Origin: DATLYT01 sp035574455 | GTDB lineage: Bacteria; Bacteroidota; Ignavibacteria; UBA10030 | Assembly (NCBI GenBank): GCA_035574455.1 | Contig: DATLYT010000178.1 | Span: 1-19,374, forward strand | Reading direction: 5' to 3' | DNA: 19,374 nt | Shown: positions 1 through 6,720 of the stretch, piece after piece | Layout: each line of letters starts with the position of its first letter | Numbering within the stretch: the first letter of the stretch is position 1 | Made by a program: the position numbers and the translations under genes | The notes under the pieces: generated by a model | Seen by the model: the letters and a program-made list of their open reading frames with translations, nothing else | Database searches by the model: none | What the model was told of the DNA's origin: nothing

Positions 1-501
1 CATGATGGTATACGCGACCACAACGGCGGCGGCTACGCTGATGGCAACCGAAACTTCAAGCTCCGAAGAAGCCGACAGCACAAGCCCGAACGCGCGAATT
101 TGCGCCGCAGCCCATAGGAGCGACGTCGGAATCATGATCACAGCAATAACACGCTCGGTTGAAACCGAAAACCGAATACGAAAAAAATCGGCAATCGTCG
201 TCAGCTTCATCTTCCAGAGCGGTACGGCAAAGAAAAGCCCCATCACCAGAAGACAGATCGCGTAACCGAACGGGTCCGACGTTACCCCTGCAAGCCCCTC
301 GCTATATGCTGCACCTGCCGTACCAATGCAGGATTCGGCACCAAACCAGGTCGCAAACATGGAAAACGTCGCCAGTACATAACCCAGCTTCCGGCCAGCG
401 AGGAGGTAATCGTTTTCCGTACGGATAGAGCGGGAGACAACGTAGCCGAGGGCAAGCTGAAGAAGGATGTAGAGAAGAATACCGATCAGAAGAATGTTCA
501 T
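1..501 (-). CDS. Sodium:solute symporter family transporter, partial (N-terminal 167 residues)
   Basis: This is the N-terminal part of a multi-pass inner-membrane transporter that reads off the left edge of the window, so its C-terminus is missing. The translation starts MNILLIGILLYILLQLALGY and has hydrophobic segments near residues 1-20, 45-65, 80-105 and 125-165. After the first helix comes the SSS-family sequence RTENDYLLAGRKLG (ENDYLLAGR hallmark), and a later conserved stretch is FATWFGAESCIGTAGAAYSEG, typical of the Na+-binding helix 1 region of proline/pantothenate/sugar symporters. By family it imports an organic solute with Na+, but the substrate cannot be told from this part. The ATG at 499-501 is the first start in frame, and the frame is open to base 1. 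No strong Shine-Dalgarno is visible. It is divergent from the epimerase gene at 676. Confidence 0.85.
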   Translation of the reverse strand, partial: MNILLIGILLYILLQLALGYVVSRSIRTENDYLLAGRKLGYVLATFSMFATWFGAESCIGTAGAAYSEGLAGVTSDPFGYAICLLVMGLFFAVPLWKMKLTTIADFFRIRFSVSTERVIAVIMIPTSLLWAAAQIRAFGLVLSASSELEVSVAISVAAAVVVAYTIM

Positions 502-575
502 GGTGTCCGAACAGTGCTCTGGGAATGTTGGCAACAATTTAATAAGCTCCTGCACAAAAGCAACGGCTAAGGCAT

Positions 576-610
576 CCGAAGGTTCACTGCGCGTTTTCCC
601 CGACCTTCGG
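576..610. repeat. 8-bp inverted repeat in the divergent intergenic region
   Basis: CCGAAGGT (576-583) is the exact reverse complement of ACCTTCGG (603-610), separated by 19 bases. It lies between the divergent symporter and epimerase genes, which are 174 bases apart. It could be an operator or a leader hairpin, or it could be chance. No convincing promoter was recognised beside it. Confidence 0.35.
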
Positions 611-675
611 GAGGTTGCATGTGAATTGTTCTCGAACTTTTTGTACTTTCCCTACCACACCTCAGGAGCCACGCC

Positions 676-1590
676 ATGAAGATCGTCATTGCCGGTGGTA
701 GTGGTTTTCTCGGCAAAGCGCTTGTAGCCCGACTTCTTGAAGCCGGGCATACTATCAGCGTTCTCTCTCGCAATCCCTCGACCGCAAAACAATCTCTGCC
801 AAACCAAGTAACCGTTGAACAGTGGGATGCGAAAAGCGTTGGCGAATGGGCACGAGTAATCGATGGTGCCGACGCCGTTGTCAATCTGACGGGGGAATCG
901 ATTGGCGGGAAACGATGGACAAAACGCCAGAAAGAATTGATCATGTCGAGCCGCATCGATTCGACACGGGCAATTGTAGAGGCAATTCGCCACGCGAAAC
1001 ATCGGCCGCGAGTGCTCGTCAATCAATCTGCAGTCGGTTATTACGGCAACGTCCCTTTTATTCCGGTGGAGGAAGATCATCCTCCTGGAAATGATTTCTT
1101 ATCGCATGTCGCCGTACTATGGGAATCTGAAGCACACAAGGCAACGGAGTTTGGTGTGCGGGTCGTGACGCCGAGAACCGGTGTCGTACTTTCTACACAG
1201 GGCGGAGCGTTGCCGAGGATGTTACTCCCCTTCAAGCTTTACATCGGCGGACCACTTGGCTCCGGCTCGCAGTGGTTTCCGTGGATTCATCTCGACGACG
1301 AGATCGGGGCTATGATGTTCGCAATTGAGAATGAGAAGCTCGAAGGCGCTGTGAATTTCGCCGCTCCGGGAAGCGTGACCATGAAGGAGTTCTGTGCTGC
1401 ACTCGGGAAAGCGATGCATCGCCCCTCGTGGGCTCCCGTGCCGGGCTTTGTGTTGAAGGTGATCCTCGGCGAGATGGCAGGCCCGCTGCTCTTAAGTGGA
1501 CAGCGAGTGGTTCCGCGAAAACTCATCGATGCAGGCTACAGATTCAGGTTCCCTACGGTACACGAAGCATTGCAAGACGTCTTGAAGTAG
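676..1590 (+). CDS. TIGR01777 / SDR39U1 (YfcH-like) NAD(P)-dependent epimerase family protein
   Basis: This is an extended short-chain dehydrogenase/reductase-like protein of the YfcH/SDR39U1 group, and its 304 residues match the usual size. The N-terminal Rossmann motif GGSGFLG lies at residues 7-13. Family hallmarks follow: VNLTGE with RWTKRQKELI and SSRIDSTR, NQSAVGYYG carrying the tyrosine of the SDR active region, PRTGVVLS, and the WFPWIHLDDE segment followed by NFAAPG. By family it should bind a nicotinamide dinucleotide in the cytoplasm. The physiological substrate of this group is not established. The ATG at 676 is preceded by AGGAG at 664-668 with a 7-base spacer, which fixes the start. 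It is a single-gene unit, divergent from the symporter and convergent with the DUF5683 gene. Confidence 0.9.
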   Translation: MKIVIAGGSGFLGKALVARLLEAGHTISVLSRNPSTAKQSLPNQVTVEQWDAKSVGEWARVIDGADAVVNLTGESIGGKRWTKRQKELIMSSRIDSTRAIVEAIRHAKHRPRVLVNQSAVGYYGNVPFIPVEEDHPPGNDFLSHVAVLWESEAHKATEFGVRVVTPRTGVVLSTQGGALPRMLLPFKLYIGGPLGSGSQWFPWIHLDDEIGAMMFAIENEKLEGAVNFAAPGSVTMKEFCAALGKAMHRPSWAPVPGFVLKVILGEMAGPLLLSGQRVVPRKLIDAGYRFRFPTVHEALQDVLK

Positions 1591-1594
1591 AGTA

Positions 1595-1613
1595 GCTCAT
1601 AGATCCAATGAGC
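1595..1613. repeat. Small hairpin between convergent genes
   Basis: GCTCAT (1595-1600) and ATGAGC (1608-1613) form a 6-bp stem with a 7-base loop. It sits in the 37-base gap between the convergent epimerase and DUF5683 genes, where a shared terminator would be expected. There is no clear T-tract on either strand, so the terminator role is a weak inference. Confidence 0.3.
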
Positions 1614-1627
1614 CCATCCCTAATGAA

Positions 1628-2179
1628 TCAATTCCTGATTGGGATTTTGAGTTGTAGCTTCGCGTTCCCTCCCAAATCATCGCTTACATCGAAGTTGTAG
1701 AGGCTTGCTCCCACATACGCGTCGATGATGTTCAGCGCATAGGTGATAGCAATGTAGAACGCAAACCGGTCGCGTTCATCGCGATAAAAATCCCGTTCGT
1801 ACCGAGCTTGCGCATCTCCCGCACCTCCGCCCTGCAGCGAGGCCTGATATCGATCACGCGCATCTTTGTAAAGGTTGTTCGCTCGACTCCAGATTGACCC
1901 GAAGTAGATCCCCGCTCCCCAGATAATCGGGATTTTCCAGTAGCGGCCAGTATAGATCTGTCCCGCCCCCGGCACCACAGCAGAGAGAACCATGGCAAGC
2001 GTGGTTGATTTGGTTTCAGGAGGTGAAACGGCGACAATAGAATCAAGGGGAAACGAGGATGATTTGTTCAAGAGGTGATACGATTGAGCAAGGGACTGTT
2101 GGTCGAAAAGAAGGGACAGAGAAAGAAAACAGCAGAGAGCGCATGCCCGGAGAATCAGATGCTTCGGTTCGCTCAGCAT
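1628..2179 (-). CDS. DUF5683-type membrane/exported protein
   Basis: This 183-residue protein is recognised by its middle segment, in which SAVVPGAGQIYTGRYWKIPI (around residues 66-85) has the conserved PGxGQ-Y-x-x-YWK-P pattern of DUF5683 proteins common in Bacteroidota and relatives. The N-terminus looks like a signal peptide: basic residues at 6 and 11, a hydrophobic run CALCCFLSLSLLF, and a likely cut after SLAQ near residue 32. A second hydrophobic segment near residues 86-98 and one near 146-160 suggest membrane association. The function is unknown. The start is unusual. Its ATG lies inside a half-copy of a dispersed repeat (2156-2183), is 6 bases after the in-frame ridA stop codon, and has no Shine-Dalgarno, so translation probably relies on coupling to ridA. 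No other ATG, GTG or TTG precedes the signal peptide in this frame. Confidence 0.75.
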   Translation of the reverse strand: MLSEPKHLILRACALCCFLSLSLLFDQQSLAQSYHLLNKSSSFPLDSIVAVSPPETKSTTLAMVLSAVVPGAGQIYTGRYWKIPIIWGAGIYFGSIWSRANNLYKDARDRYQASLQGGGAGDAQARYERDFYRDERDRFAFYIAITYALNIIDAYVGASLYNFDVSDDLGGNAKLQLKIPIRN

Positions 2180-2183
2180 GACA
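2156..2183. repeat. Half-copy of the dispersed TGTCATTCTGAG-type inverted repeat
   Basis: The plus strand here reads CAGATGCTTCGGTTCGCTCA followed by GCATGACA. This aligns with the right arm of the full element at 2785-2818 (CAGATTCTTCG ... GCTCCTCAGAATGACA), allowing a few substitutions and a short internal length difference. It overlaps the first nine codons of the DUF5683 gene and ends 2 bases from the ridA stop codon. Confidence 0.6.
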
Positions 2184-2185
2184 GC

Positions 2186-2572
2186 TTACTCGACGAGCGC
2201 GACGGCTTCAATCTCAACCTTGACATCCTTCGGGAGTCGGGCGACTTCTACGGTGCTGCGGGCAGGCTTAGATTCGGAAAAAAATTCGGCGTACACTTCG
2301 TTCATCGCGGCAAACTCGTTCATATCCTTTAAAAATACAGTCGTCTTGAACACCGACTTCAGAGACGCTCCGCCCGCTTTGAGAATGGCATCGAGATTCT
2401 TCAAGACCTGCCGGGTTTGCGCTTTGATGTCGCCTTCGATCACTTGCCCGGTTGCCGGATCGATGGCTACTTGCCCCGCCGTGTACAGGAATTTTCCGTC
2501 GACAAGAATGGCCTGGCTGTATGGGCCAATCGGATTAGGCGCTTGATCAGTTGTAATGCGTCGAAGAGACAT
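2186..2572 (-). CDS. ridA: RidA family enamine/imine deaminase
   Basis: This is a 128-residue YjgF/YER057c/UK114 protein of typical length. RidA hydrolyses reactive 2-aminoacrylate and similar enamines released by PLP enzymes to keto acids plus ammonia, working as a cytoplasmic trimer. Family marks are GPYSQA (residues 16-21), YTAGQVAIDP, the invariant arginine in PARSTVEV (R105) that holds the substrate carboxylate, and EIEAVA with the conserved glutamate E120. I chose the ATG at 2572 (MSLRR). An in-frame TTG two codons upstream is possible but unnecessary. It is separated from parB by about 280 bases of repeat-rich DNA and is followed after 6 bases by the DUF5683 start codon in the same frame. 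Confidence 0.93.
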   Translation of the reverse strand: MSLRRITTDQAPNPIGPYSQAILVDGKFLYTAGQVAIDPATGQVIEGDIKAQTRQVLKNLDAILKAGGASLKSVFKTTVFLKDMNEFAAMNEVYAEFFSESKPARSTVEVARLPKDVKVEIEAVALVE

Positions 2573-2590
2573 AGTCAATGTACGATGTGT

Positions 2591-2626
2591 GGAGTTTCGA
2601 GTTACGGGTTTCGTGTTGTTCGTTTC
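2591..2626. repeat. Degenerate GTTTCG-type short repeat
   Basis: A run of imperfect units (GAGTTTCGAGTT, ACGGGTTTCGTGTT, GTTCGTTTC) lies just upstream of ridA. It looks like degenerate short-period repeat DNA rather than coding sequence. It is part of the repeat-rich 282-base gap between ridA and parB. Confidence 0.35.
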
Positions 2627-2691
2627 TTGTCACAGAAGTTGAGATTGCAACCTTCAATCGGTTTACCGACTTCTGACGTCTGATCTCCGAT

Positions 2692-2846
2692 TCGAGACTT
2701 CTGAAAAATTCCAAGTCTCTTGTCATTCTGAGTCCACCTCTGGTGGACGAAGAATCTCGTCGACGTATTTTTAGAGTCAAAAGGCAGATTCTTCGTCGCT
2801 ACGCTCCTCAGAATGACATTCCTATATCATTGTTCAGAAGTCTCGA
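2692..2846. repeat. Nested inverted-repeat element between parB and ridA
   Basis: Three pairs of arms are nested around one centre. The outer pair is 14 bases, 2692-2705 with 2833-2846 (core CGAGACTTCTGAA / TTCAGAAGTCTCG). The middle pair is 12 bases, TGTCATTCTGAG at 2721-2732 with CTCAGAATGACA at 2807-2818. The inner pair is 9 bases, GAAGAATCT at 2749-2757 with AGATTCTTC at 2786-2794. The left arm also holds its own hairpin, GTCCACC-TCT-GGTGGAC (2732-2748). The TGTCATTCTGAG arms resemble a dispersed intergenic repeat recalled from many Bacteroidota-Chlorobiota-type genomes. A folded transcript could end the parAB message. It encodes no transposase and would have to be moved in trans if mobile. 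Confidence 0.85.
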
Positions 2847-2854
2847 TTTCTGTT

Positions 2855-3769
2855 TTACTGCATCTTCTCCACCGCCGCAAAAATGTCGAGCAGTCGGTCG
2901 AGGTCATCCAGCGAGTAGTACTCAATCACGATTTCGCCGCGACCGCCACCCTTCGAGCGAACCGTGACCTTCGTCCCTAACGCTCGCCGAATTTTCTCCT
3001 CCACGCTCAGGATGCTTGACGTCGGAACACTTGCGGCAATTTTCCCCGCCTTGCTTGCCGGCTTTCCACCTTTTGCCAGCTGCTCCACGCGCCGGACGGA
3101 AAGGCCGTCGTGGATGATCTTCTCGTAAATCTTCAGCTGCAAGCGCTCGCTCGGGATATTGATAAGCGCGCGCGCATGACCCATACTGAGCTTGTTCTTC
3201 CGGAGTCCGTCCTGAATCTGCAGCGGCAGTTTCAGAAGGCGCAAAAAATTCACAACCGTCGTGCGATCCTTGCCAACTTTTTGCGCGATCTCTTCTTGCG
3301 TCAGATGGCACTCATCGATGAGCCGCTGATACGCTGCGGCGATTTCCATGGGGTTGAGATGCTCGCGCTGGATGTTCTCGATGAGCGCAAGCTCCAACAT
3401 CTCTTCATCTGACTGCACATCGATGATGTACGCGGGGATCTGTGTGAGTCCCGCGGCTTGAGCCGCGCGCAACCGTCGTTCGCCGGAAACAAGTTGGTAC
3501 TCGTCACCCAGCCGTCGCACGGTGATCGGTTGGATGACACCTTTCTCGATAATCGATTGTGTCAGCTCGTGCAGAGATTCTTGGTCAAAATCCGACCGCG
3601 GCTGGAATGGATTCGGCCGAATCCGGTCGCACGCGATCCGAGCAATCGAACCATCGCTCGTTCCCCCGCTCGGCGTTGCTTCCGGCTGTATACTGACTTC
3701 GCGTGGCGGAGCCTTCGGGATCAAGGCGTTCAAACCGCGTCCGAGAACCGACTTTTTTTGCATCGACAT
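2855..3769 (-). CDS. parB: ParB/Spo0J chromosome-partitioning protein
   Basis: This 304-residue DNA-binding CTP-switch clamp loads at parS and spreads to organise the origin region with ParA and SMC. The N-terminal GRGLNALIP peptide (residues 10-18) is the usual ParA-stimulating tail. The ParB/Srx CTP-binding domain spans about 40-150, with VSGERRLRAA (GERR 96-99) and the ENIQRE box (131-136). The helix-turn-helix lies around 155-180 (LTQEEIAQKVGKDRTTVVNFLRLLKLP), and the C-terminal dimerisation segment follows about 245. The start is the ATG at 3769, and an ATG two codons downstream is equally possible. It begins 6 bases after the parA stop in one transcription unit. No consensus parS (TGTTTCACGTGAAACA-like) was spotted in the window. 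Confidence 0.96.
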   Translation of the reverse strand: MSMQKKSVLGRGLNALIPKAPPREVSIQPEATPSGGTSDGSIARIACDRIRPNPFQPRSDFDQESLHELTQSIIEKGVIQPITVRRLGDEYQLVSGERRLRAAQAAGLTQIPAYIIDVQSDEEMLELALIENIQREHLNPMEIAAAYQRLIDECHLTQEEIAQKVGKDRTTVVNFLRLLKLPLQIQDGLRKNKLSMGHARALINIPSERLQLKIYEKIIHDGLSVRRVEQLAKGGKPASKAGKIAASVPTSSILSVEEKIRRALGTKVTVRSKGGGRGEIVIEYYSLDDLDRLLDIFAAVEKMQ

Positions 3770-3775
3770 CGCAGA

Positions 3776-4570
3776 TTATGCTTGGTGAACAACAGGCTCG
3801 GTGACAAGAGCTTCGTTATTGGAGAGCACTTCTTTTGCCAAATCCATGTAGTGGCGCGTTCCCGAGCAAATTGCATCATACAGAATAATCGGTTTACCGA
3901 AGCTGGGTGCCTCGCTCAGACGAATATTCCGAGACACAACCGTTTTGAACACCTTATTGCCAAAATAGCGTTTCACCTCATCGACCACCTGATTCGACAG
4001 CTTAAGACGAGAATCGAACATCGTCAGGAGCACGCCCTCGATATCGAGGTTCGGGTTGAGATTTTTCTTCACCATGTTGATCGTATTAAAGAGCTGGCCA
4101 AGGCCTTCGAGCGCAAAATACTCGCACTGAACGGGGATGAGGACGGAATCGGCTGCCGTCAGAGCATTGAGTGTCAGCAAACCGAGCGACGGCGGGCAAT
4201 CGACGATAATGAAATCATATTTGTCCTTGACGGTCTCAAGACCGCCCAACAGTCGGCGTTCCCGGTCGTCTAACTCGACGAGCTCTAATTCCGCGCCCAC
4301 CAGATTGATGTGCGAGGGGAGCAGCGAGAGGAAGGGCATTTGCGTTTCCACGACCGCATGCTGAGCATCGAGTTCTCCGAGAAGGACTTCATAGATCGTT
4401 TTACTTTCCGCGGGACTCACCCCAACACCGCTGGTTGCATTAGCTTGCGGGTCGGTGTCGACCAGAAGCACACGCTTCTCTGCCACGGCGATGCACGCAG
4501 CAAGGTTCACCGCCGTTGTGGTCTTCCCCACACCCCCTTTTTGATTCGCTATGACAATCACTTTGCCCAT
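3776..4570 (-). CDS. parA: ParA/Soj chromosome-partitioning ATPase
   Basis: This is a 264-residue deviant-Walker ATPase that binds nonspecific DNA as an ATP dimer and is released by ParB, driving segregation of the origin region. The deviant Walker A KGGVGKTT occupies residues 11-18, with the signature lysine K11. VLLVDTDPQAN (about 34-44) is the switch I/Walker A' region, and DFIIVDCPPSLGLLTLNAL (about 119-137) is Walker B. There is no N-terminal helix-turn-helix, as expected for the chromosomal Soj type rather than plasmid type Ia ParA. The ATG at 4570 is 2 bases after the stop of the CopD-like gene, so the two are probably translationally coupled. Confidence 0.96.
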   Translation of the reverse strand: MGKVIVIANQKGGVGKTTTAVNLAACIAVAEKRVLLVDTDPQANATSGVGVSPAESKTIYEVLLGELDAQHAVVETQMPFLSLLPSHINLVGAELELVELDDRERRLLGGLETVKDKYDFIIVDCPPSLGLLTLNALTAADSVLIPVQCEYFALEGLGQLFNTINMVKKNLNPNLDIEGVLLTMFDSRLKLSNQVVDEVKRYFGNKVFKTVVSRNIRLSEAPSFGKPIILYDAICSGTRHYMDLAKEVLSNNEALVTEPVVHQA

Positions 4571-4572
4571 CG

Positions 4573-5043
4573 TTAGAGCACCATCATCGCCGCGCCGCTC
4601 AGAAGTGCGACGCTACCGGCAACAATCGACCGTTTTACAAGCTTTGAATACGCCAGCCACCATCCGGCAAACTCTTCCGAATGTCCTTCCCGAGTCTTCT
4701 CTAATTGAGCAGAGACTTTCATCAGTTGCCACGCAAAAAAGGCAAGCGCAAGAAATGCAACCTGCTTCAGGGCGAGAAGCCTGGTCCACCATGTCGAATA
4801 GTCGAACCAGATGAACCGCGGACTCAACAGCATCAGCAACAATCCGGTAACGAGGAGCGGCCAGAGACTCGACCAGACGAAAGGCTGAAAGCGCATCACC
4901 GTTTCAAGGTTGAGCCGTGTCGCTGTCGCATCGTGATGTTCGACAATTGGCTTCCAGACGGCGTTCAGGAAAATGAGTCCGCCAAGCCACACAACAACAG
5001 AAATCAGGTGCACCGCACGACACGCCCACAGAACGAAATCCAT
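4573..5043 (-). CDS. CopD-like four-helix integral membrane protein
   Basis: This is a 156-residue inner-membrane protein with four hydrophobic segments near residues 6-26, 56-74, 88-106 and 137-156. The first helix carries HLISVVVWLGGLIF, the H-x-x-x-x-x-W-x-G-x-x pattern seen in CopD and related small heme- or copper-associated membrane domains. A second conserved-looking patch is RFQPFVWSSLWPLLVTGLLL. The family call rests on this pattern and topology only. DUF4149- or DUF2269-like small membrane proteins are alternatives, and a role in copper handling is not shown. It is the first gene of the unit leading into parA-parB, with a promoter-like site 37-68 bases upstream. Confidence 0.55.
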   Translation of the reverse strand: MDFVLWACRAVHLISVVVWLGGLIFLNAVWKPIVEHHDATATRLNLETVMRFQPFVWSSLWPLLVTGLLLMLLSPRFIWFDYSTWWTRLLALKQVAFLALAFFAWQLMKVSAQLEKTREGHSEEFAGWWLAYSKLVKRSIVAGSVALLSGAAMMVL

Positions 5044-5079
5044 TGACCGGCGTAAGCCCTTCCGCTAAAAAAGATTGAT

Positions 5080-5111
5080 CGAATATACCTCTTTTTCAAA
5101 CCCTATGCAAA
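5080..5111 (-). promoter_or_regulatory. Promoter for the copD-like/parA/parB unit
   Basis: On the minus strand, TTTGCA (5106-5111) and TATATT (5082-5087) are 18 bases apart, giving a 4/6 and 5/6 match to a sigma70 promoter. It fits even better as a Bacteroidota-type promoter, with TTTG and TATATTCG (one mismatch to TAnnTTTG) 20 bases apart. The start codon is 36 bases downstream of the last -10/-7 base. Assignment is by inspection only. Confidence 0.5.
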
Positions 5112-5124
5112 CCAGTTTCCATAG
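5103..5124. promoter_or_regulatory. 22-bp near-perfect palindrome over the -35/-33 box
   Basis: CTATGCAAAC (5103-5112) mirrors GTTTCCATAG (5115-5124), with one C-C mismatch and a 2-base centre. It covers the TTTGCA box of the promoter upstream of the CopD-like gene and follows the fmt stop codon. A repressor or activator half-site pair is one reading. An RNA hairpin closing the fmt message is the other, although no U-tract follows. Confidence 0.4.
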
Positions 5125-5137
5125 CATGAAACACGGG

Positions 5138-6073
5138 TTACTCGAAACGATCTCCGGCTCGTAACGAATATCCGCGGAGAAATTCTTCTACACCCATTCT
5201 CTTTCTCCCTTCTTGCTGAATTTCCCGAATTGCAATGACGCCATCACCGGTTTTCACGAGAAGTTGGTCTTTCTCCGCACGCACAATCTCTCCTGGCTTC
5301 GCGTTCCCAGAATGTGTCTGCTCGGTGTCCCGTGCCGTCCGATAAATCTTCAACTGTTTTTCGGCATGAGTCGTCCACGAACACGGCGTGGGAGAAAGTC
5401 CGCGAACAAAGTTATGCACCTGCTGCGTCGGCCTTGTCCAATCGATTTTACAATCGTTTTTGAAAATCTTTGGAGCAGATGTCGCGAGGCGGTCATCCTG
5501 CGGACGGGGTGTTGCCTTTCCCAACTCAATCAACCGCACGGTCTGGAGAACTACTTCCGCCCCTACCGCTGCAAGCTTATCGTGCAACTCGCCGGCTGTT
5601 TCATCCGGATCGATACGCACCCGTGCTTGCAGGATCATGTTACCGGTATCGACTTTTTCTTGGAGAAAAAAGGTGGTGACGCCGGTTTCGGTTTCGCCAT
5701 TGATAATTGCCCAATGAATCGGGGCAGCCCCACGATATTTTGGAAGGAGTGACGCGTGGAGATTGAAGGAGCCAAACCGAGGGATGATGAAAACCTCCTT
5801 GGGAAGAATCCGAAATGCGACGACGGCGATGAGGTCCGGCTTCAGCTCGGCAATGTGTCGAACGAACGAAGGGTCGTTGAGTTGTTCGGGTTGGAGGACA
5901 GGAAGCTTCTGCTCAAGAGCGAAGGATTTGACGGGGGAGAAGCCAACCTGCTGGCCACGACCGCGCGGCTTATCGGGCGCAGTAACGACCGCAGGGATTT
6001 CATAGTGATGCTCCAGAAGGACGCGGAGGCTTGGAACAGCAAACTCCGGCGTGCCCATGAAGACAATGCGCAT
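5138..6073 (-). CDS. fmt: Methionyl-tRNA formyltransferase
   Basis: This 311-residue cytoplasmic enzyme transfers a formyl group from 10-formyl-tetrahydrofolate to initiator Met-tRNA. The N-terminus MRIVFMGTPEFAVPSLRVLL is the classic Fmt start. The catalytic set lies in FNLHASLLPKYRGAAPIHWA, with N104 and H106, and D142 in KVDTGNMI, matching the N-H-D triad of formyltransferases. ITAPDKP-like TAPDKPRGRG (31-40) and the SPVK segment also fit. The C-terminal tRNA-binding domain extends to LRAGDRFE. Length is normal (about 310). It lies 9 bases after def in the same direction, the widespread def-fmt arrangement that couples formylation to deformylation. Confidence 0.97.
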   Translation of the reverse strand: MRIVFMGTPEFAVPSLRVLLEHHYEIPAVVTAPDKPRGRGQQVGFSPVKSFALEQKLPVLQPEQLNDPSFVRHIAELKPDLIAVVAFRILPKEVFIIPRFGSFNLHASLLPKYRGAAPIHWAIINGETETGVTTFFLQEKVDTGNMILQARVRIDPDETAGELHDKLAAVGAEVVLQTVRLIELGKATPRPQDDRLATSAPKIFKNDCKIDWTRPTQQVHNFVRGLSPTPCSWTTHAEKQLKIYRTARDTEQTHSGNAKPGEIVRAEKDQLLVKTGDGVIAIREIQQEGRKRMGVEEFLRGYSLRAGDRFE

Positions 6074-6082
6074 TGCGAAGGT

Positions 6083-6706
6083 TTAAACCTCCACTCCGCC
6101 CGACCGCTGACGGACTTGTCCTGCCACGACCGGATAACTGGTTTCGACCTCACCTTTCTTGATCTTGCGGAGCCGCGGCTTCAGCATCGCCCGCTGTGCT
6201 GTGCTGAGATGGTCGATGAACAGAACGCCGTTCAGGTGGTCTAATTCATGCAAGATGACGCGGGCAAGAAGGCCTTTTGCCTCCATCTCAACCTCTTTGA
6301 AGCTGCCATCGCGGAACCGCACCCGGATGCTCTCGGCCCGCTCGACGTCTGCCCGAACTTCAGGGATGCTCAAGCAACCCTCCTCCATCTTCCACAATCC
6401 TTCCTGATGAAGAATTTCCGGGTTAATGACGACGAGCGTTTTGACTTCGCGAGGGGCGGACCTCGGTTCCGGCGTTTGAGCTCCTTGTTCTTCTCGAAGC
6501 GCCTCTTCGACCGCACCCAAATCCACTACGAGAACCCGCTGAAGTTCTCCAACCTGATTTGCCGCAAGGCCAATCCCACTGGCGTGGTGCATGGTCTGGA
6601 CCATATCGGAGACAAGTTTGATGACGGCGTCGGAGAGCTCTTTCACGGGCTTCGCTTTTTCTCTCAGCACATCACTGCCGTACAGATAGATAGGACGGAT
6701 AGACAT
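6083..6706 (-). CDS. def: Peptide deformylase
   Basis: This 207-residue metalloenzyme removes the N-formyl group from nascent proteins at the ribosome exit. All three motifs are present: GIGLAANQVG (44-53), EGCLSIP (109-115) with the metal-ligand cysteine C111, and HELDHLNG (153-160) with ligands H153 and H157 and catalytic E154. The protein is longer than the roughly 170-residue norm because of a charged proline- and glutamate-rich insertion near residues 64-90, between VLVVDL and LVVINPEI. A short C-terminal tail follows GQVRQRSGG. The ATG at 6706 gives MSIRPIYLYGSDVLR, the expected beginning. The gene sits 14 bases downstream of the NlpC/P60 gene and 9 bases upstream of fmt. Confidence 0.97.
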   Translation of the reverse strand: MSIRPIYLYGSDVLREKAKPVKELSDAVIKLVSDMVQTMHHASGIGLAANQVGELQRVLVVDLGAVEEALREEQGAQTPEPRSAPREVKTLVVINPEILHQEGLWKMEEGCLSIPEVRADVERAESIRVRFRDGSFKEVEMEAKGLLARVILHELDHLNGVLFIDHLSTAQRAMLKPRLRKIKKGEVETSYPVVAGQVRQRSGGVEV

Positions 6707-6720
6707 GGAATTCGATAACC

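Noticed and set aside
2547..2780. Minus-strand 77-codon frame in the parB-ridA gap
   Set aside because: Its translation is encoded by the dispersed repeats themselves (RNEQHETRNSKLHT-like wording) and it overlaps the ridA start, so it is repeat DNA and not a gene.
3458..4273. Long plus-strand open frame opposite parA and parB (271 codons)
   Set aside because: It is antisense to two well-supported genes, has no recognisable domain, and its composition is that expected from the opposite strand of codon-biased genes.
2855..4570. A parS site within or near parAB
   Set aside because: No sequence close to TGTTTCACGTGAAACA was found by eye. The CACGTG-type hexamers noticed elsewhere lack the flanking arms.
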